Shown: positions 9,506 to 20,810 of the stretch, in pieces
How the letters are laid out: every line of letters begins with the position of its first letter
Position numbering within the stretch: position 1 is the stretch's first letter
Origin: CBDAPI01 sp965205615
GTDB taxonomy: Bacteria; Acidobacteriota; UBA6911; RPQK01; CBDAPI01
DNA length: 64,000 nucleotides
Assembly: GCA_965205615.1 (NCBI GenBank)
Contig: CBDBHK010000026.1
Location: 310,001-374,000, forward strand
Direction of reading: 5' to 3'
Notes under the pieces: generated by a model
What the model was told of the DNA's origin: nothing
Seen by the model: only the letters and a program-made list of their open reading frames with translations
Database searches by the model: none
Made by a program: the position numbers and the translations under genes

Positions 9506-10688
9506 CGAACGTCAAGACGTGAGCCTGGGGAGGCGTTGTCACTTCGATTCCCTCGTCGCAAGCCAGGACGTTGATCTCGGATCGGACACCGAAGGCTTCC
9601 AGATAGATCCCGGGTTCGAGCGAACAGAGCACGCCCGGAATCACAGCACGGGTGTCGTGGCTCTCGAGGTTGTCGAAATTCACTCCATTGCCATGGACTT
9701 CTCTGCCGATGTTGTGGCCCGTCCTGTGGATGAAGAACTCACCGAAGCCCGCCCTCTCGATGACCCCTCGCACCTGATCGTCGACTTCCCACCCCTGTAC
9801 TTCCCGACCGGCTGATAGACACGAATCCAGGAACTCGACGCCCTGGTCCCGGGCCCGACGCGTGATCTCGAAAGCTTCCTGGATCGGGGCGGGAACCGTG
9901 GGGCCGAGAACCCCGGTCCAGGTGATATCTGCATAGACACTGGACGTCTCCTCCGGCCTGGCCCAGAGGTCGATCAAAAGAAAATCCGAGCTGCGGATCC
10001 TTCCGCTGCCCTTCGCCGGGGGACTGTAGTGCGGGTTTCCGCTGTGACGGTTGACGGCTACGATAGGCGGATGGTCCCACACCAGACCATGATATCCAAA
10101 CGCCTCTAAAATCTTCTGCTGTACATCATATTCACAGATCGAGTCCCCCGCCTGAACAGCCTCAGCCGTCTGCCGAAAGGTGTCGTTGACGATCCTGGTG
10201 AGGGTGTGGGCCGTCCGCGGCTGCTGTTCGGCCTGCCGCGGCGTCAACACGGCTTCAAAGAGTTGAATCAAGTTCGCAGACGAAACCACCTCGACCCCTT
10301 GCTCACGAACGAGTTCCACCGTGCCCGCATCGATCCTCGAAACGTAGGGGATCCCGCAGCCGGGTGAATACTGCATGGCCACCCGGTCTACACGCTTCAA
10401 GAGCCGTGCCAATTCCGAGCCAAGCTCGTTCCATCTTAGATACACCCTCTTCGTACCGGGTAGATGGTCGAGCTGGGACGATTCAATTCGATGAACCAGT
10501 TTGCGGGGTTGGCCCTGAGCCGGAACCAGGTAGAACCAGCGCCGGCTGATGTGTGCATCCTCTGGAAAATCCAGTATCCTCAACGCCAGCGGATCGATTC
10601 GCTGGAACCCGTAGAAGAGCCAAGCGGGGACCGACAACCGGTGAAGCGCTTCCTGCATGGCCCGAATCGGAGAACCGGAACTCATCAT
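9498..10688 (-). CDS. M24-family metallopeptidase (Xaa-Pro aminopeptidase-like)
   Basis: A 396-residue protein with a creatinase-like N-terminal half and a C-terminal pita-bread fold. The five metal ligands are visible in order: Asp in FLLIDLWA, Asp in VYADITWTG, His in HRTGHNIGREVHGNG, Glu in CSLEPGIY and Glu in VRSEINV. Such enzymes cleave the bond before proline at peptide N-termini using two metal ions. No signal peptide is evident, so it is probably cytoplasmic. It sits between an acyltransferase gene (4-bp overlap) and a phosphoesterase gene (8-bp overlap) in a tight operon, with no obvious pathway link among the three. Confidence 0.92.
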   Translation of the reverse strand: MMSSGSPIRAMQEALHRLSVPAWLFYGFQRIDPLALRILDFPEDAHISRRWFYLVPAQGQPRKLVHRIESSQLDHLPGTKRVYLRWNELGSELARLLKRVDRVAMQYSPGCGIPYVSRIDAGTVELVREQGVEVVSSANLIQLFEAVLTPRQAEQQPRTAHTLTRIVNDTFRQTAEAVQAGDSICEYDVQQKILEAFGYHGLVWDHPPIVAVNRHSGNPHYSPPAKGSGRIRSSDFLLIDLWARPEETSSVYADITWTGVLGPTVPAPIQEAFEITRRARDQGVEFLDSCLSAGREVQGWEVDDQVRGVIERAGFGEFFIHRTGHNIGREVHGNGVNFDNLESHDTRAVIPGVLCSLEPGIYLEAFGVRSEINVLACDEGIEVTTPPQAHVLTFDV

Positions 10689-11410
10689 TCCTCCACCTGT
10701 CTATAGCTTGCGCCAATGATTTGACGAATCCTGCGTGACACCTGCCTCGAATCCAGTTCCTCGTAGTCGCGGAACTCCACAACAGAATGGAAGATCATTT
10801 CCATTGCTCCCGGACGAATGATGATGGAACCCCGCCGCAGTCGTCTATGAGCCCCGATGATCGTGACGGGGACAATCGGAGCACGAGCACTTCTGGCCAG
10901 TAGAAAAGCCCCCCGCTTGAACGGTGCAAAACGGTCCCCGAACGTCCGCTCTCCCTCCGGGTAGATGACCAGCGACAGACCCTTCCTTATCTCCCCACCA
11001 ACTTCGTGGAAGTCCCGAAGCGTTCGCCTGGGTTTCCTGCGATCAACGGGAACACTGCCGGAGCGACGCAAGTGCCAGCCCAGAAACGGAATGGAAAAAA
11101 GTGAAGCCTTCGCAGCGAAACCGACCTGGACCGGCAGGTGGCCTAAAAAAGCCCAGTGATCGAACATACTGAGGTGGTTTGCCATGAAGATATAGCCCCT
11201 TTTCGGGTCGAGTTGATCCAACCCGCGCGTGATGACCCGCACTCGGGAAATCCAGAGTACGAAAACTCCCCAGCTGCGTGCACATCCGTGCTGCAGCTTT
11301 CCAGTCGAATCAAAGAAGGAACCGACCACGCTGATAGCGGCCAGCACTACGGTGATGAGGAGGATAATCGGCACCCTCCAGACTGAATTCAAAACGGGGA
11401 GCAGGCGCAT
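10685..11410 (-). CDS. Lysophospholipid acyltransferase, PlsC family
   Basis: 241 residues with an N-terminal membrane helix (VPIILLITVVLAAISVVGSF). It carries the HX4D acyltransferase motif NHLSMFDHW, the FLGWHLRRSGSVPVDR block and the glycerophosphate-binding motif YPEGERTF. It should transfer an acyl chain to 1-acyl-glycerol-3-phosphate or a related lysolipid at the inner membrane. It is the first gene of the minus-strand operon. Its ATG (11408-11410) overlaps the polA start codon on the other strand in the sequence CATG, so the two genes are divergent with no spacer and their promoters must lie inside each other's coding sequence. Confidence 0.9.
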   Translation of the reverse strand: MRLLPVLNSVWRVPIILLITVVLAAISVVGSFFDSTGKLQHGCARSWGVFVLWISRVRVITRGLDQLDPKRGYIFMANHLSMFDHWAFLGHLPVQVGFAAKASLFSIPFLGWHLRRSGSVPVDRRKPRRTLRDFHEVGGEIRKGLSLVIYPEGERTFGDRFAPFKRGAFLLARSARAPIVPVTIIGAHRRLRRGSIIIRPGAMEMIFHSVVEFRDYEELDSRQVSRRIRQIIGASYRQVEE

Positions 11411-14057
11411 GAGTACTCTTTTTCTCCCGGCCGAGGTTATGATACCGAGTGTGGCCGCCCGACTCTATCTCGTGGACGGAATGTCCCATATTTACCGCGC
11501 CTTCTACGCCATTCAGGGTCTGAGCGATCGATCCGGGCGTCCCACCAATGCCGTCTTCGGGTTCACGAACATGCTCCGCAAGCTCGTTACGGAGGAAAAG
11601 CCCGAATTCCTGGGGGTCGCCGTCGATTTGCCGGGGCCGACTGTTCGCCACCAGCAATTCGCAGAATACAAGGCCACACGAAGGCCAACTCCTCCCGATC
11701 TGCTGGACCAGGTGCCACTGGTCCTGGATGTCTGCCGGGTGCTCAAGGTCCCCGTCCTCTCGCTGGAAAGATACGAAGCGGACGATGTCATCGGAACACT
11801 GGCAGCAAAGGCGGTGGCAGCCGGTCTGGATGTGGTCGTCGTGAGTATCGACAAGGACATGTTCCAGCTCGTCTCCGAACACGTCTCGATCCTGGACCCC
11901 AGAGAGATGAAAAGGTTGGGACCAGCCGAAATCGTCGACAAAATGGGCGTGCAACCCCACCAGGTCGTCGATGTCCTCAGCCTGGTTGGCGACAGCTCGG
12001 ACAACGTGCCAGGCGCACCCGGCATCGGCGCGAAAGGCGCACACAGACTGATCAGCCAGTATGGAAGTCTGGAGGAACTCCTCCGTCGTCGTTCGGAAGT
12101 CTCGCACAGGACCTACCGGGCCAGTCTTGAGAGTAACGAAGATCAGATCCTGCAGAGCCGGGAACTGGTGACGATCCACCTGGACCTGCCGGTTCCTCTC
12201 GACCTCGAGGAACTGCGACTGAGTGAACCGGACCGCGAAGCAGCCAGGGAACTGTTCACCGAATTGAACTTTCTCAGCCTGCTGGATGAATTCATACCCG
12301 CCGGATCCGACCGGAAGGCAGAATATGGCACGATTGAGAGTCTTACTGAGCTGGAAGCCCTGAAGGAGGGGGTGCGGGGAGAGAAAGTCGCTCTCTTCCC
12401 GCTGCTCGAGAAGATGCCAAACGGTGCGTCCAGACTGTCCGGCCTGGCATTTTCGACGGCTGAATGGACCGGCTTTTCCGTGGCAGCCGAGCTGCTGGAA
12501 GACCAGGCAGTTCCGATTCTCGAGGAGCTTTGCCGGGCCGCGGAGTGGATTGCCCACGATCTGAAACCGTTTCTCTCCTGGCTGGACGATCGGCAGATCC
12601 AGGCACCTTCCCGGCTCGCGGATACGATGCTGATGGCCTACCTTCTCTCTCCCCACCAGAAAGATTTCAGCCTGGAGAAGAGCTGCCTGGAACATCTCCA
12701 CTATCGGTTTTCGGACACGCAAGACCAGAAGAGCCTCTTTTCGAGCCCCGATGTCACAGCCCAGGCTGAGCGGGCCGATCTGGTCCGGCAGCTGTCCCTC
12801 CGGCTCAAACCCTCGCTCCTCGCGCACGGCCTGGAAACCGTACTGGAGAGTATTGAAGTCCCGCTCATCAACGTGCTCGTAAAGATGGAAAAGACTGGCG
12901 TTCTGATCGATCCGGAGATGCTCGGCCAGATGTCCGCTCGAGCCGGCAACGACATTGACGAGTTGAGGGCCCGAATACATGAGCTGTCCGGTGAGGAATT
13001 CAACATCAATTCACCGCGCCAGCTGGCCTCTATTCTGTTTGAAAAACTCGAGCTGCCCGTGGTGAAGCGCACTCGTAAAGCCGGCCACTATGCGACCGGG
13101 GTAGAAGTCCTGGGAAAACTGGCAATCGACCACGAAATCGCCGGCCGCATTCTCGAATACCGTGAGCTGAGTAAACTCAAGAACACCTATCTGGATGCTC
13201 TGCCACGACTCGTCAACCAGTCCACGGGTCGCGTGCACACGTCCTTCAACCAGATGGTGGCCGCCACCGGCCGACTTTCTTCCAGTCATCCCAATCTTCA
13301 GAATATTCCCATCCGGACCGCACTGGGGCGGGCGATCCGCAAAGCTTTCATTGCGCCTCCAGGCTTTTGTCTCGTCGCTGCCGACTACTCCCAGCTCGAG
13401 CTTCGGGTCATGGCTCATCTATCTGGCGACACGGCCCTCTGCCAGGCCTTCTTGCGGGGCGAGGACGTCCACCACCAGACCGCGGTAGAAGTCTTTGGAC
13501 CGCAGGTGGAAAGCGACCCTGACACCTACCGGCGTAAGGCTAAGGTGATCAACTTTGGAATCATGTACGGCCTCAGTGCCTTCGGTCTGGCCAAGACTCT
13601 GGAGACCTCACGAGGCGAGGCCCAGGACGTTATTGACCAGTATTTCGAACGATATCAGGGGGTCAAGGGCTGGATCGAGACGACTCTCAGCCAGGCTCGT
13701 GATACCGGGTACGTGACCACTATGTTCGGGAGAATCCGGCCCATCCCGGAGATCAGCAGCCGTAGCTGGAATCTGCGGAGTTTCGGTGAACGAGCGGCCA
13801 TCAATGCGCCCATTCAGGGAACCGAGGCCGACCTGATCAAAATGGCAATGATCGAAATTCACCAGAAGCTGCAGGTGGAGTCCTCCCGGAGTTGCCTGAT
13901 TCTGCAGGTCCACGATGAACTGGTGTTCGAGGTCCCCGGTGACGAGGTGGAGCCGGTAACGAGACTGGTTCGTGAGGCGATGGAATCGGTCGTGACGCTA
14001 GACGTCCCGTTAGAGGTGGAGGTGGGCGTTGGGGAGTCGTGGTACGAAGCAAAATAG
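11409..14057 (+). CDS. polA: DNA polymerase I
   Basis: 882 residues from ATG 11409, chosen because GGGGAGCAGG lies 4-13 bases upstream; ATG 11439 is an alternative. Domains: 5'-3' exonuclease (about residues 15-300, with YLVDGMSHIYRAFYAI and GDSSDNVPGAPGIGAKGA), a degenerate 3'-5' exonuclease-like domain and a family A polymerase domain. Polymerase motif A is DYSQLELR (Asp659), motif B is KAKVINFGIMYG around 708-720 and motif C is QVHDELVF (Asp836). The D-x-E motif expected at the start of the proofreading domain is missing (VALFPLLEKM in its place), so proofreading is probably absent. It serves Okazaki-fragment processing and repair. A terminator-like hairpin follows. Confidence 0.97.
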   Translation: MSTLFLPAEVMIPSVAARLYLVDGMSHIYRAFYAIQGLSDRSGRPTNAVFGFTNMLRKLVTEEKPEFLGVAVDLPGPTVRHQQFAEYKATRRPTPPDLLDQVPLVLDVCRVLKVPVLSLERYEADDVIGTLAAKAVAAGLDVVVVSIDKDMFQLVSEHVSILDPREMKRLGPAEIVDKMGVQPHQVVDVLSLVGDSSDNVPGAPGIGAKGAHRLISQYGSLEELLRRRSEVSHRTYRASLESNEDQILQSRELVTIHLDLPVPLDLEELRLSEPDREAARELFTELNFLSLLDEFIPAGSDRKAEYGTIESLTELEALKEGVRGEKVALFPLLEKMPNGASRLSGLAFSTAEWTGFSVAAELLEDQAVPILEELCRAAEWIAHDLKPFLSWLDDRQIQAPSRLADTMLMAYLLSPHQKDFSLEKSCLEHLHYRFSDTQDQKSLFSSPDVTAQAERADLVRQLSLRLKPSLLAHGLETVLESIEVPLINVLVKMEKTGVLIDPEMLGQMSARAGNDIDELRARIHELSGEEFNINSPRQLASILFEKLELPVVKRTRKAGHYATGVEVLGKLAIDHEIAGRILEYRELSKLKNTYLDALPRLVNQSTGRVHTSFNQMVAATGRLSSSHPNLQNIPIRTALGRAIRKAFIAPPGFCLVAADYSQLELRVMAHLSGDTALCQAFLRGEDVHHQTAVEVFGPQVESDPDTYRRKAKVINFGIMYGLSAFGLAKTLETSRGEAQDVIDQYFERYQGVKGWIETTLSQARDTGYVTTMFGRIRPIPEISSRSWNLRSFGERAAINAPIQGTEADLIKMAMIEIHQKLQVESSRSCLILQVHDELVFEVPGDEVEPVTRLVREAMESVVTLDVPLEVEVGVGESWYEAK

Positions 14058-14086
14058 CGTTCCGGGTCCCACTGAACCACAACAGA

Positions 14087-14117
14087 ACGGTGAAGCGTAA
14101 GCTCACCGTTTTTCTGT
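14087..14117 (+). terminator. Hairpin with T-tract after polA (palindromic repeat family 2)
   Basis: ACGGTGA (14087-14093) pairs with TCACCGT (14103-14109) around a GC-rich loop containing GTAA, followed by TTTTT and CTGT. This fits an intrinsic terminator 30 bp after the polA stop. The same unit (ACAGAACGG..., arms ACGGTGA/TCACCGT or ACGGCA/TGCCGT) recurs at 14256-14295, 34575-34673 and 40556-40643, always between genes. Confidence 0.65.
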
Positions 14118-14351
14118 AGTGCACTCTCGCCGGAGAGTCAGTAGCGCGCACGAAGTACAGTAGCGCGCACGCAGTAAGCGCGTAGATCCCAGCGCGTGTT
14201 GGCTTGGCAGGGACGCGCTTGTTGGTCACGCGCGCTACTGTCGGCCTCGTTGCTCGTGAAGCGTTAACGGCAGGCTCACCCCTTGCCGTTCTGTGGCTGG
14301 TAACCGGTAACCCCCAGCCGGTGCAACCTTTTGGCCCTGAACTTCGTCTAT
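14118..14351. repeat. Intergenic repeats of families 1 and 2 between polA and the sigma factor gene
   Basis: The gap holds two direct copies of GTAGCGCGCACG (14141 and 14161) with AAGTA or CAGTA after them, then CGCGTAGATCCCAGCGCGTG, and an inverted CACGCGCGCTACTG at 14227-14240 (family 1). A family 2 arm pair, AACGGCAGG and CCTTGCCGTTCTGT, lies at about 14266-14294. Family 1 recurs around the IS3 element at 21509-21606 and 23224-23290. No gene is seen here. A promoter for the sigma factor gene must lie at the right end but no clear -10/-35 pair could be assigned. Confidence 0.7.
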
Positions 14352-14963
14352 ATGGTTATGAGAAGTGCTGCCACAATTGCACCATCGTTCGTTGGCTTTG
14401 GTGATAACGCTCTGGTTTCCGCCTATCTGGAGGGGAACGAGGACGCGTTCGAAGTGCTGGTTCACCGCTACCAGGATCGCCTCGTCAACTACCTGAACAA
14501 CCTTCTACACGATTACGAACTGGCCGTCGATCTTGCCCAGGAAGCGTTCATCCGAGTATTTCGCAACGCCCATCGCTACAAAGGCAAGTATAAGTTCTCG
14601 ACCTGGATTTACCGCATCGCCACCAACCTGGCTATTGATGAGATCCGAAAGCGCGAACGAAAGGGGCGGTTCTTCTTCTACAACGTGATGTCGCTGTTTC
14701 AGAAGGACGAGCAGACTTTCCCACTGCCCGACTTGAGAGAGTCTCCGGAGAGTGCCCTGGGAAGCAAAGAACTCCTGCAGCGTTTGCAGACTGCGATCGA
14801 TTCTCTCCCGGAGAAATACCGACTGGCTTTCATGTTGAAGGAGGCCCAGGAACTGTCCTACGAGGAAACATCGACCATCCTGAAGATCTCCCAGGGGACG
14901 GCCAAATCCCGGATCCACCGGGCTAAGATGCTGCTCAGGGAAAAACTTTCGGCGCACCTATGA
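14352..14963 (+). CDS. ECF-type RNA polymerase sigma factor (sigma-70 family)
   Basis: About 203 residues from ATG 14352 (a TTG at 14331 and ATG 14358 are alternatives; no clear ribosome site decides). Region 2 is present: DNALVSAYLEGNEDAFEVLVHRYQDRL, then DLAQEAFIRVFRNAHRYKGKYKFSTWIYRIATNLAIDEIRK, the core-binding and -10 recognition part. Region 4 is LQTAIDSLPEKYRLAFMLKEAQELSYEETSTILKISQGTAKSRIHRAKMLLREKL, a helix-turn-helix for the -35 element. The layout is that of RpoE-like extracytoplasmic-function factors. The stop overlaps the start of the anti-sigma gene (ATGA), a common arrangement in which the partner holds the sigma factor inactive at the membrane. Confidence 0.93.
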   Translation: MVMRSAATIAPSFVGFGDNALVSAYLEGNEDAFEVLVHRYQDRLVNYLNNLLHDYELAVDLAQEAFIRVFRNAHRYKGKYKFSTWIYRIATNLAIDEIRKRERKGRFFFYNVMSLFQKDEQTFPLPDLRESPESALGSKELLQRLQTAIDSLPEKYRLAFMLKEAQELSYEETSTILKISQGTAKSRIHRAKMLLREKLSAHL

Positions 14964-15484
14964 CTTGCGAACTGATCGAAGCAAGGCTTCTGGACGACGA
15001 TCGGGCATTTCTTGACCGGGACGTCAGAGAGCATCTCAAAGATTGCCCTGCCTGTCACCGCTTCTACGAGGAACTCGAAGAGATTGAACAATTGCATCGA
15101 TCCCTGGCCAGACGGGAGAGGGCGCCGCTGAACTTCACCGGACAGGTTATCCATCGGGTCTCACGGCACTCTCGATTCAATTTTCCACTGATTGCTGCAA
15201 CCGGTTTCACGCTGGCGGTCCTGACCGTCATGGCAGGAGTGGGGACATCGCCCCCGGTGGAACCCGCTGAATTGATCGTCCACCAGACCAGCCCCGGTAT
15301 CTCCCATTCCTCCTCTCTGCTGCTAGAACAGGCCCAGCCCGTGGAATTCGATGCGAGTTACCCCCGCGTCCGGATCTATGTGATGGACCCCGACGCCCCC
15401 TTGAAACCCGAGGAAGGTTCCCGTATAGAGATCCGACCTACGGACCAGGCACAGATAGACTACCTGAGGTACGTCAGTCACTAG
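14960..15484 (+). CDS. Membrane anti-sigma factor with zinc-finger N-terminus
   Basis: 174 residues. The N-terminal cytoplasmic part has the HX3CX2C zinc-binding motif (HLKDCPAC, around residues 28-35) with Cys3 nearby, as in the zf-HC2/ASD fold that clamps ECF sigma factors. One membrane helix follows (about residues 71-92, FPLIAATGFTLAVLTVMAGV), then an ~80-residue outer domain without known motif. It overlaps the sigma gene by 4 bp. Release of the sigma factor would follow either proteolysis or a redox change at the Cys/His cluster. The sequence does not show which. The next gene encodes a periplasmic PDZ protein that could act as sensor or target. Confidence 0.9.
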   Translation: MTCELIEARLLDDDRAFLDRDVREHLKDCPACHRFYEELEEIEQLHRSLARRERAPLNFTGQVIHRVSRHSRFNFPLIAATGFTLAVLTVMAGVGTSPPVEPAELIVHQTSPGISHSSSLLLEQAQPVEFDASYPRVRIYVMDPDAPLKPEEGSRIEIRPTDQAQIDYLRYVSH

Positions 15485-15525
15485 CGGACTGTAATGCTTG
15501 CAGGTCCGTGCGCTCGTTGGGACTT

Positions 15526-16899
15526 ATGACCCGTCTCTTTGCATTGCCGCCCGTTCTGACGTTGCTCGCGGCGGTTCTTTTCAATCATTCGGCCGTTGCA
15601 CTGGTCCATGACGAGTCGGAGGTGTCGATTCCGACCCGATCCTTAGTTCGCGTCGTGGTCGAGCAGGAAGTCTCGGCGATTGTCCTGGGAAATAACTATC
15701 AGGCCCGCCAGAAGGTCCGGCAAACGGCGTCGTTCGACGGTTTCGTGCTGGACTCAAACGGCCATGTCGTTGTCTTCGTGGGCGAGTACACGCCGTCTCT
15801 GCAGGCTGACGAGGTTCGTTTTACCGTAGAGACGCACGAGCGGAAGAGGTATCCGGCTCAGCCAGTGGGACTCGACGACCGGATCCGCCTTGCTGTTGTT
15901 CGGGCCGATCTAACTGGAGCGTCTCCCCTGCCCCGGGCCAGTGACCGGAGTTTCAAACACTTCAACGTGATCTCGGCCGATCAGAAGGGCTGCCCTCCTC
16001 AGCCCGCTTGTCTGCTGGACAGCAGCACCGAGGACTGGCTTCCCTTTTCAGTGCTCAAGGTCTCCGGCCTCAGGCCCCGAACCGACCAGTGCCAATTACC
16101 GGGAACCCTGGCGCTGCACCCGAAGGGAGCGCTGTTGGGTTTCATCGTCTACATGTCCCCTCATCGCTACAACGACAAACTCGCCTACACCTACGTACTG
16201 CCCTCGAGACTGATCGAGTCTTCAGCTTCTGCGATCGTGAGCCGTGGCGAGAGTGTTCCGGGTGGATGGCTGGGCATCTACCTGGCCGGGGACAGGCAGC
16301 CGACGGTGGATTGGGTCACTCCCAACAGCCCGGCCGAGCGTGCAGGCCTGCGGGCTCGTGATGTCATCATGGGAATCGACGGCCACAGAGTCCGGGGCAA
16401 GCTGGATCTCATTCATGCTATCCGTTTCAAAGGCCCCGACAGAAGAGCCCTGCTTGACATCCGCAGGGGCGAGGCGGACGAGAAAATCGTGGTTTCCACC
16501 GGCAGCCGCAACCCGAAATACGCCGCCGCCTGGGCCATCGAACTGGACCAGGAGGCGGCAGCCTACCCCGCCCGAAGACTAGCGCCCCGAGCAGAGAGGC
16601 TGGGCTGGAGCCCCTTGATGGATCTCGGCCTGATCGTCTTGCAGGTCAACCGTGCCGCCGTCCTGCCGCTTTCCTTTCAGTTCAGCGGCGGTTTTCTCAT
16701 CAGATCCATCCTGCTGAAAAGCCGTGCGGCTGAAGCCGGCTTCAAGACCGGCGATATCCTCTTCCGAATCAATGAGACCGACATTGACAGCTTCCAGAAC
16801 CTCCAGGAGAGCGTCGAGCAGGCCCCGGAAGGGAGGCTGGAGATCTACTATGTTCGAGAAGGCGTCGTGAAATCCTCGGTCGTCCTGGTCAAACCTTAG
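15526..16899 (+). CDS. Periplasmic PDZ protein with an HtrA-like domain that lacks the catalytic serine
   Basis: About 457 residues from ATG 15526 (GTG 15508 is an alternative), with signal peptide MTRLFALPPVLTLLAAVLFNHSAVA. The first half resembles a trypsin-like HtrA domain by layout (ASFDGFVLDSNGHVVVFVGEY near the expected entry strand). The GNSGGP active-site motif is replaced by LALHPKGALLGF, and no His-Asp-Ser triad can be placed. Two PDZ domains follow: GGWLGIYL...VTPNSPAERAGLRARDVIMGIDG and, near the C-terminus, LLKSRAAEAGFKTGDILFRIN. It therefore looks like a pseudo-protease used for peptide binding or scaffolding. It follows a sigma/anti-sigma pair, so a role in envelope-stress sensing is a reasonable inference. 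Confidence 0.82.
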   Translation: MTRLFALPPVLTLLAAVLFNHSAVALVHDESEVSIPTRSLVRVVVEQEVSAIVLGNNYQARQKVRQTASFDGFVLDSNGHVVVFVGEYTPSLQADEVRFTVETHERKRYPAQPVGLDDRIRLAVVRADLTGASPLPRASDRSFKHFNVISADQKGCPPQPACLLDSSTEDWLPFSVLKVSGLRPRTDQCQLPGTLALHPKGALLGFIVYMSPHRYNDKLAYTYVLPSRLIESSASAIVSRGESVPGGWLGIYLAGDRQPTVDWVTPNSPAERAGLRARDVIMGIDGHRVRGKLDLIHAIRFKGPDRRALLDIRRGEADEKIVVSTGSRNPKYAAAWAIELDQEAAAYPARRLAPRAERLGWSPLMDLGLIVLQVNRAAVLPLSFQFSGGFLIRSILLKSRAAEAGFKTGDILFRINETDIDSFQNLQESVEQAPEGRLEIYYVREGVVKSSVVLVKP

Positions 16900-16916
16900 T
16901 ACTAAGCAGCTACCGT

Positions 16917-16958
16917 GCAGTCCGTGGTGGAAAGCGCGCCGGTTGCAGAATCCGGCGC
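16917..16958. repeat. Family 3 repeat (GCAGTCCGTGGTG) with hairpin
   Basis: GCAGTCCGTGGTGGAA at 16917-16932 is followed by the hairpin GCGCCGG (16936-16942) / CCGGCGC (16952-16958). It lies between the PDZ gene and uvrA. Similar GCAGTCCGTGGTG units occur at 20776 and 31986, with altered copies at 28199, 43930 and 62156. Confidence 0.6.
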
Positions 16959-16986
16959 CTACCCTTCAGAATAGATTCTTTATGCC

Positions 16987-19821
<2,835 letters not shown>

Positions 19822-19836
19822 TCGCACAGTCTTATC

Positions 19837-20778
19837 GTGTCCAAATACAAACAGTTCCGACCCGGCCGAATCAACGACTACTCTCTCAAGACACGTCCCA
19901 GCAAGGTGCACCGGAACGACTTTGGCAGGCCCTTCACAGGCGACAGCTTCCAGGAGTTCCTGGACTCGCTCCCGGGCATCCTGGCGGCCGCCGACATCAA
20001 GGAACTCGCAAGCCTCATTGCAACAGCGCGCCGGCAGCATCGGGCCATTATCTGGGGGCTGGGCGGGCACGTTATCAAGACCGGACTCGCTCCTGTTTTC
20101 ATCCGCCTCCTGGAGGAAGGATTCGCGACCTCCCTGGCTACGAATGGTAGCGTCATTATTCATGATTTTGAGGTCGCGTACTGCGGCTCCACCTCCGAAA
20201 ATGTCGGAGAACAACTCGCGTCGGGGGCTTTCGGGATGGCTCGGGAAACGGGGCAATACCTCAACGAAGCCATCAACCTGGGAGCGGATCAAGACCTCGG
20301 AATCGGGGAAGCCGTGGGCCTGGGCCTGCAGTCCTGTGAACTCGAGTTCCCGGAATCCTCTCTCCTTCTGCAGTCATTCGAGAGAGGCATCCCGGTCACT
20401 GTCCACATCGCCTTCGGAACGGACACCATTCACAACCATCCCCTCGCCGATGGCGCCAGCCTGGGAAAGGGTACCGAAATCGATTTTCGGATCTTTACCC
20501 AAGAAGTCTCCCGGCTTCATGAAGGTGGAGTGTTCATCAACGTCGGGTCGGCAGTCCTGCTCCCGGAGGTTTTCTTGAAGGCTGTCTCGGCCGTCCGGAA
20601 CAGTGGACGGAAGTTGTCCGGGTTCACAACTGCGAACTTTGACTTCTTCCAACACTACCGGCCCACACGGAATGTGCTGAAAAGACCCGTGGAGGGACAC
20701 GGAAAAGGATTCGCGATTACAGGCCACCACGAACTGACTATTCCCCTGCTGGCAGCCATCCTCTTGAACCAGGTCTAG
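19837..20778 (+). CDS. Conserved protein of unknown function, possibly deoxyhypusine-synthase-like fold
   Basis: 313 residues from GTG 19837, 15 bp after uvrA. Notable blocks are IIWGLGGHVIKTGLAPVFIRLLEEGFATSLATNGSVIIHDFE in the first half and VHIAFGTDTIHNHPLADGASLG in the second. The glycine-rich GGHVIKTG and the T-N-G-S block suggest a Rossmann-like nucleotide or sugar-phosphate binding site. The ordering loosely recalls deoxyhypusine synthase-like proteins. I cannot confirm the family. No signal peptide or membrane helix is seen, so it is cytoplasmic. The gene ends in TAG that opens a family 3 repeat, and a glycosyltransferase gene follows. Product real; function open. Confidence 0.8.
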   Translation: MSKYKQFRPGRINDYSLKTRPSKVHRNDFGRPFTGDSFQEFLDSLPGILAAADIKELASLIATARRQHRAIIWGLGGHVIKTGLAPVFIRLLEEGFATSLATNGSVIIHDFEVAYCGSTSENVGEQLASGAFGMARETGQYLNEAINLGADQDLGIGEAVGLGLQSCELEFPESSLLLQSFERGIPVTVHIAFGTDTIHNHPLADGASLGKGTEIDFRIFTQEVSRLHEGGVFINVGSAVLLPEVFLKAVSAVRNSGRKLSGFTTANFDFFQHYRPTRNVLKRPVEGHGKGFAITGHHELTIPLLAAILLNQV

Positions 20779-20800
20779 CAGTCCGTGGTGGAAATCGCGC
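20776..20800. repeat. Family 3 repeat copy
   Basis: TAGCAGTCCGTGGTGGAA followed by ATCGCGC. The TAG is the stop codon of the upstream gene, so the repeat begins exactly at the gene end. Best-preserved copies: here, 16917 and 31986. Confidence 0.55.
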
Positions 20801-20810
20801 GGGCCGCTAA

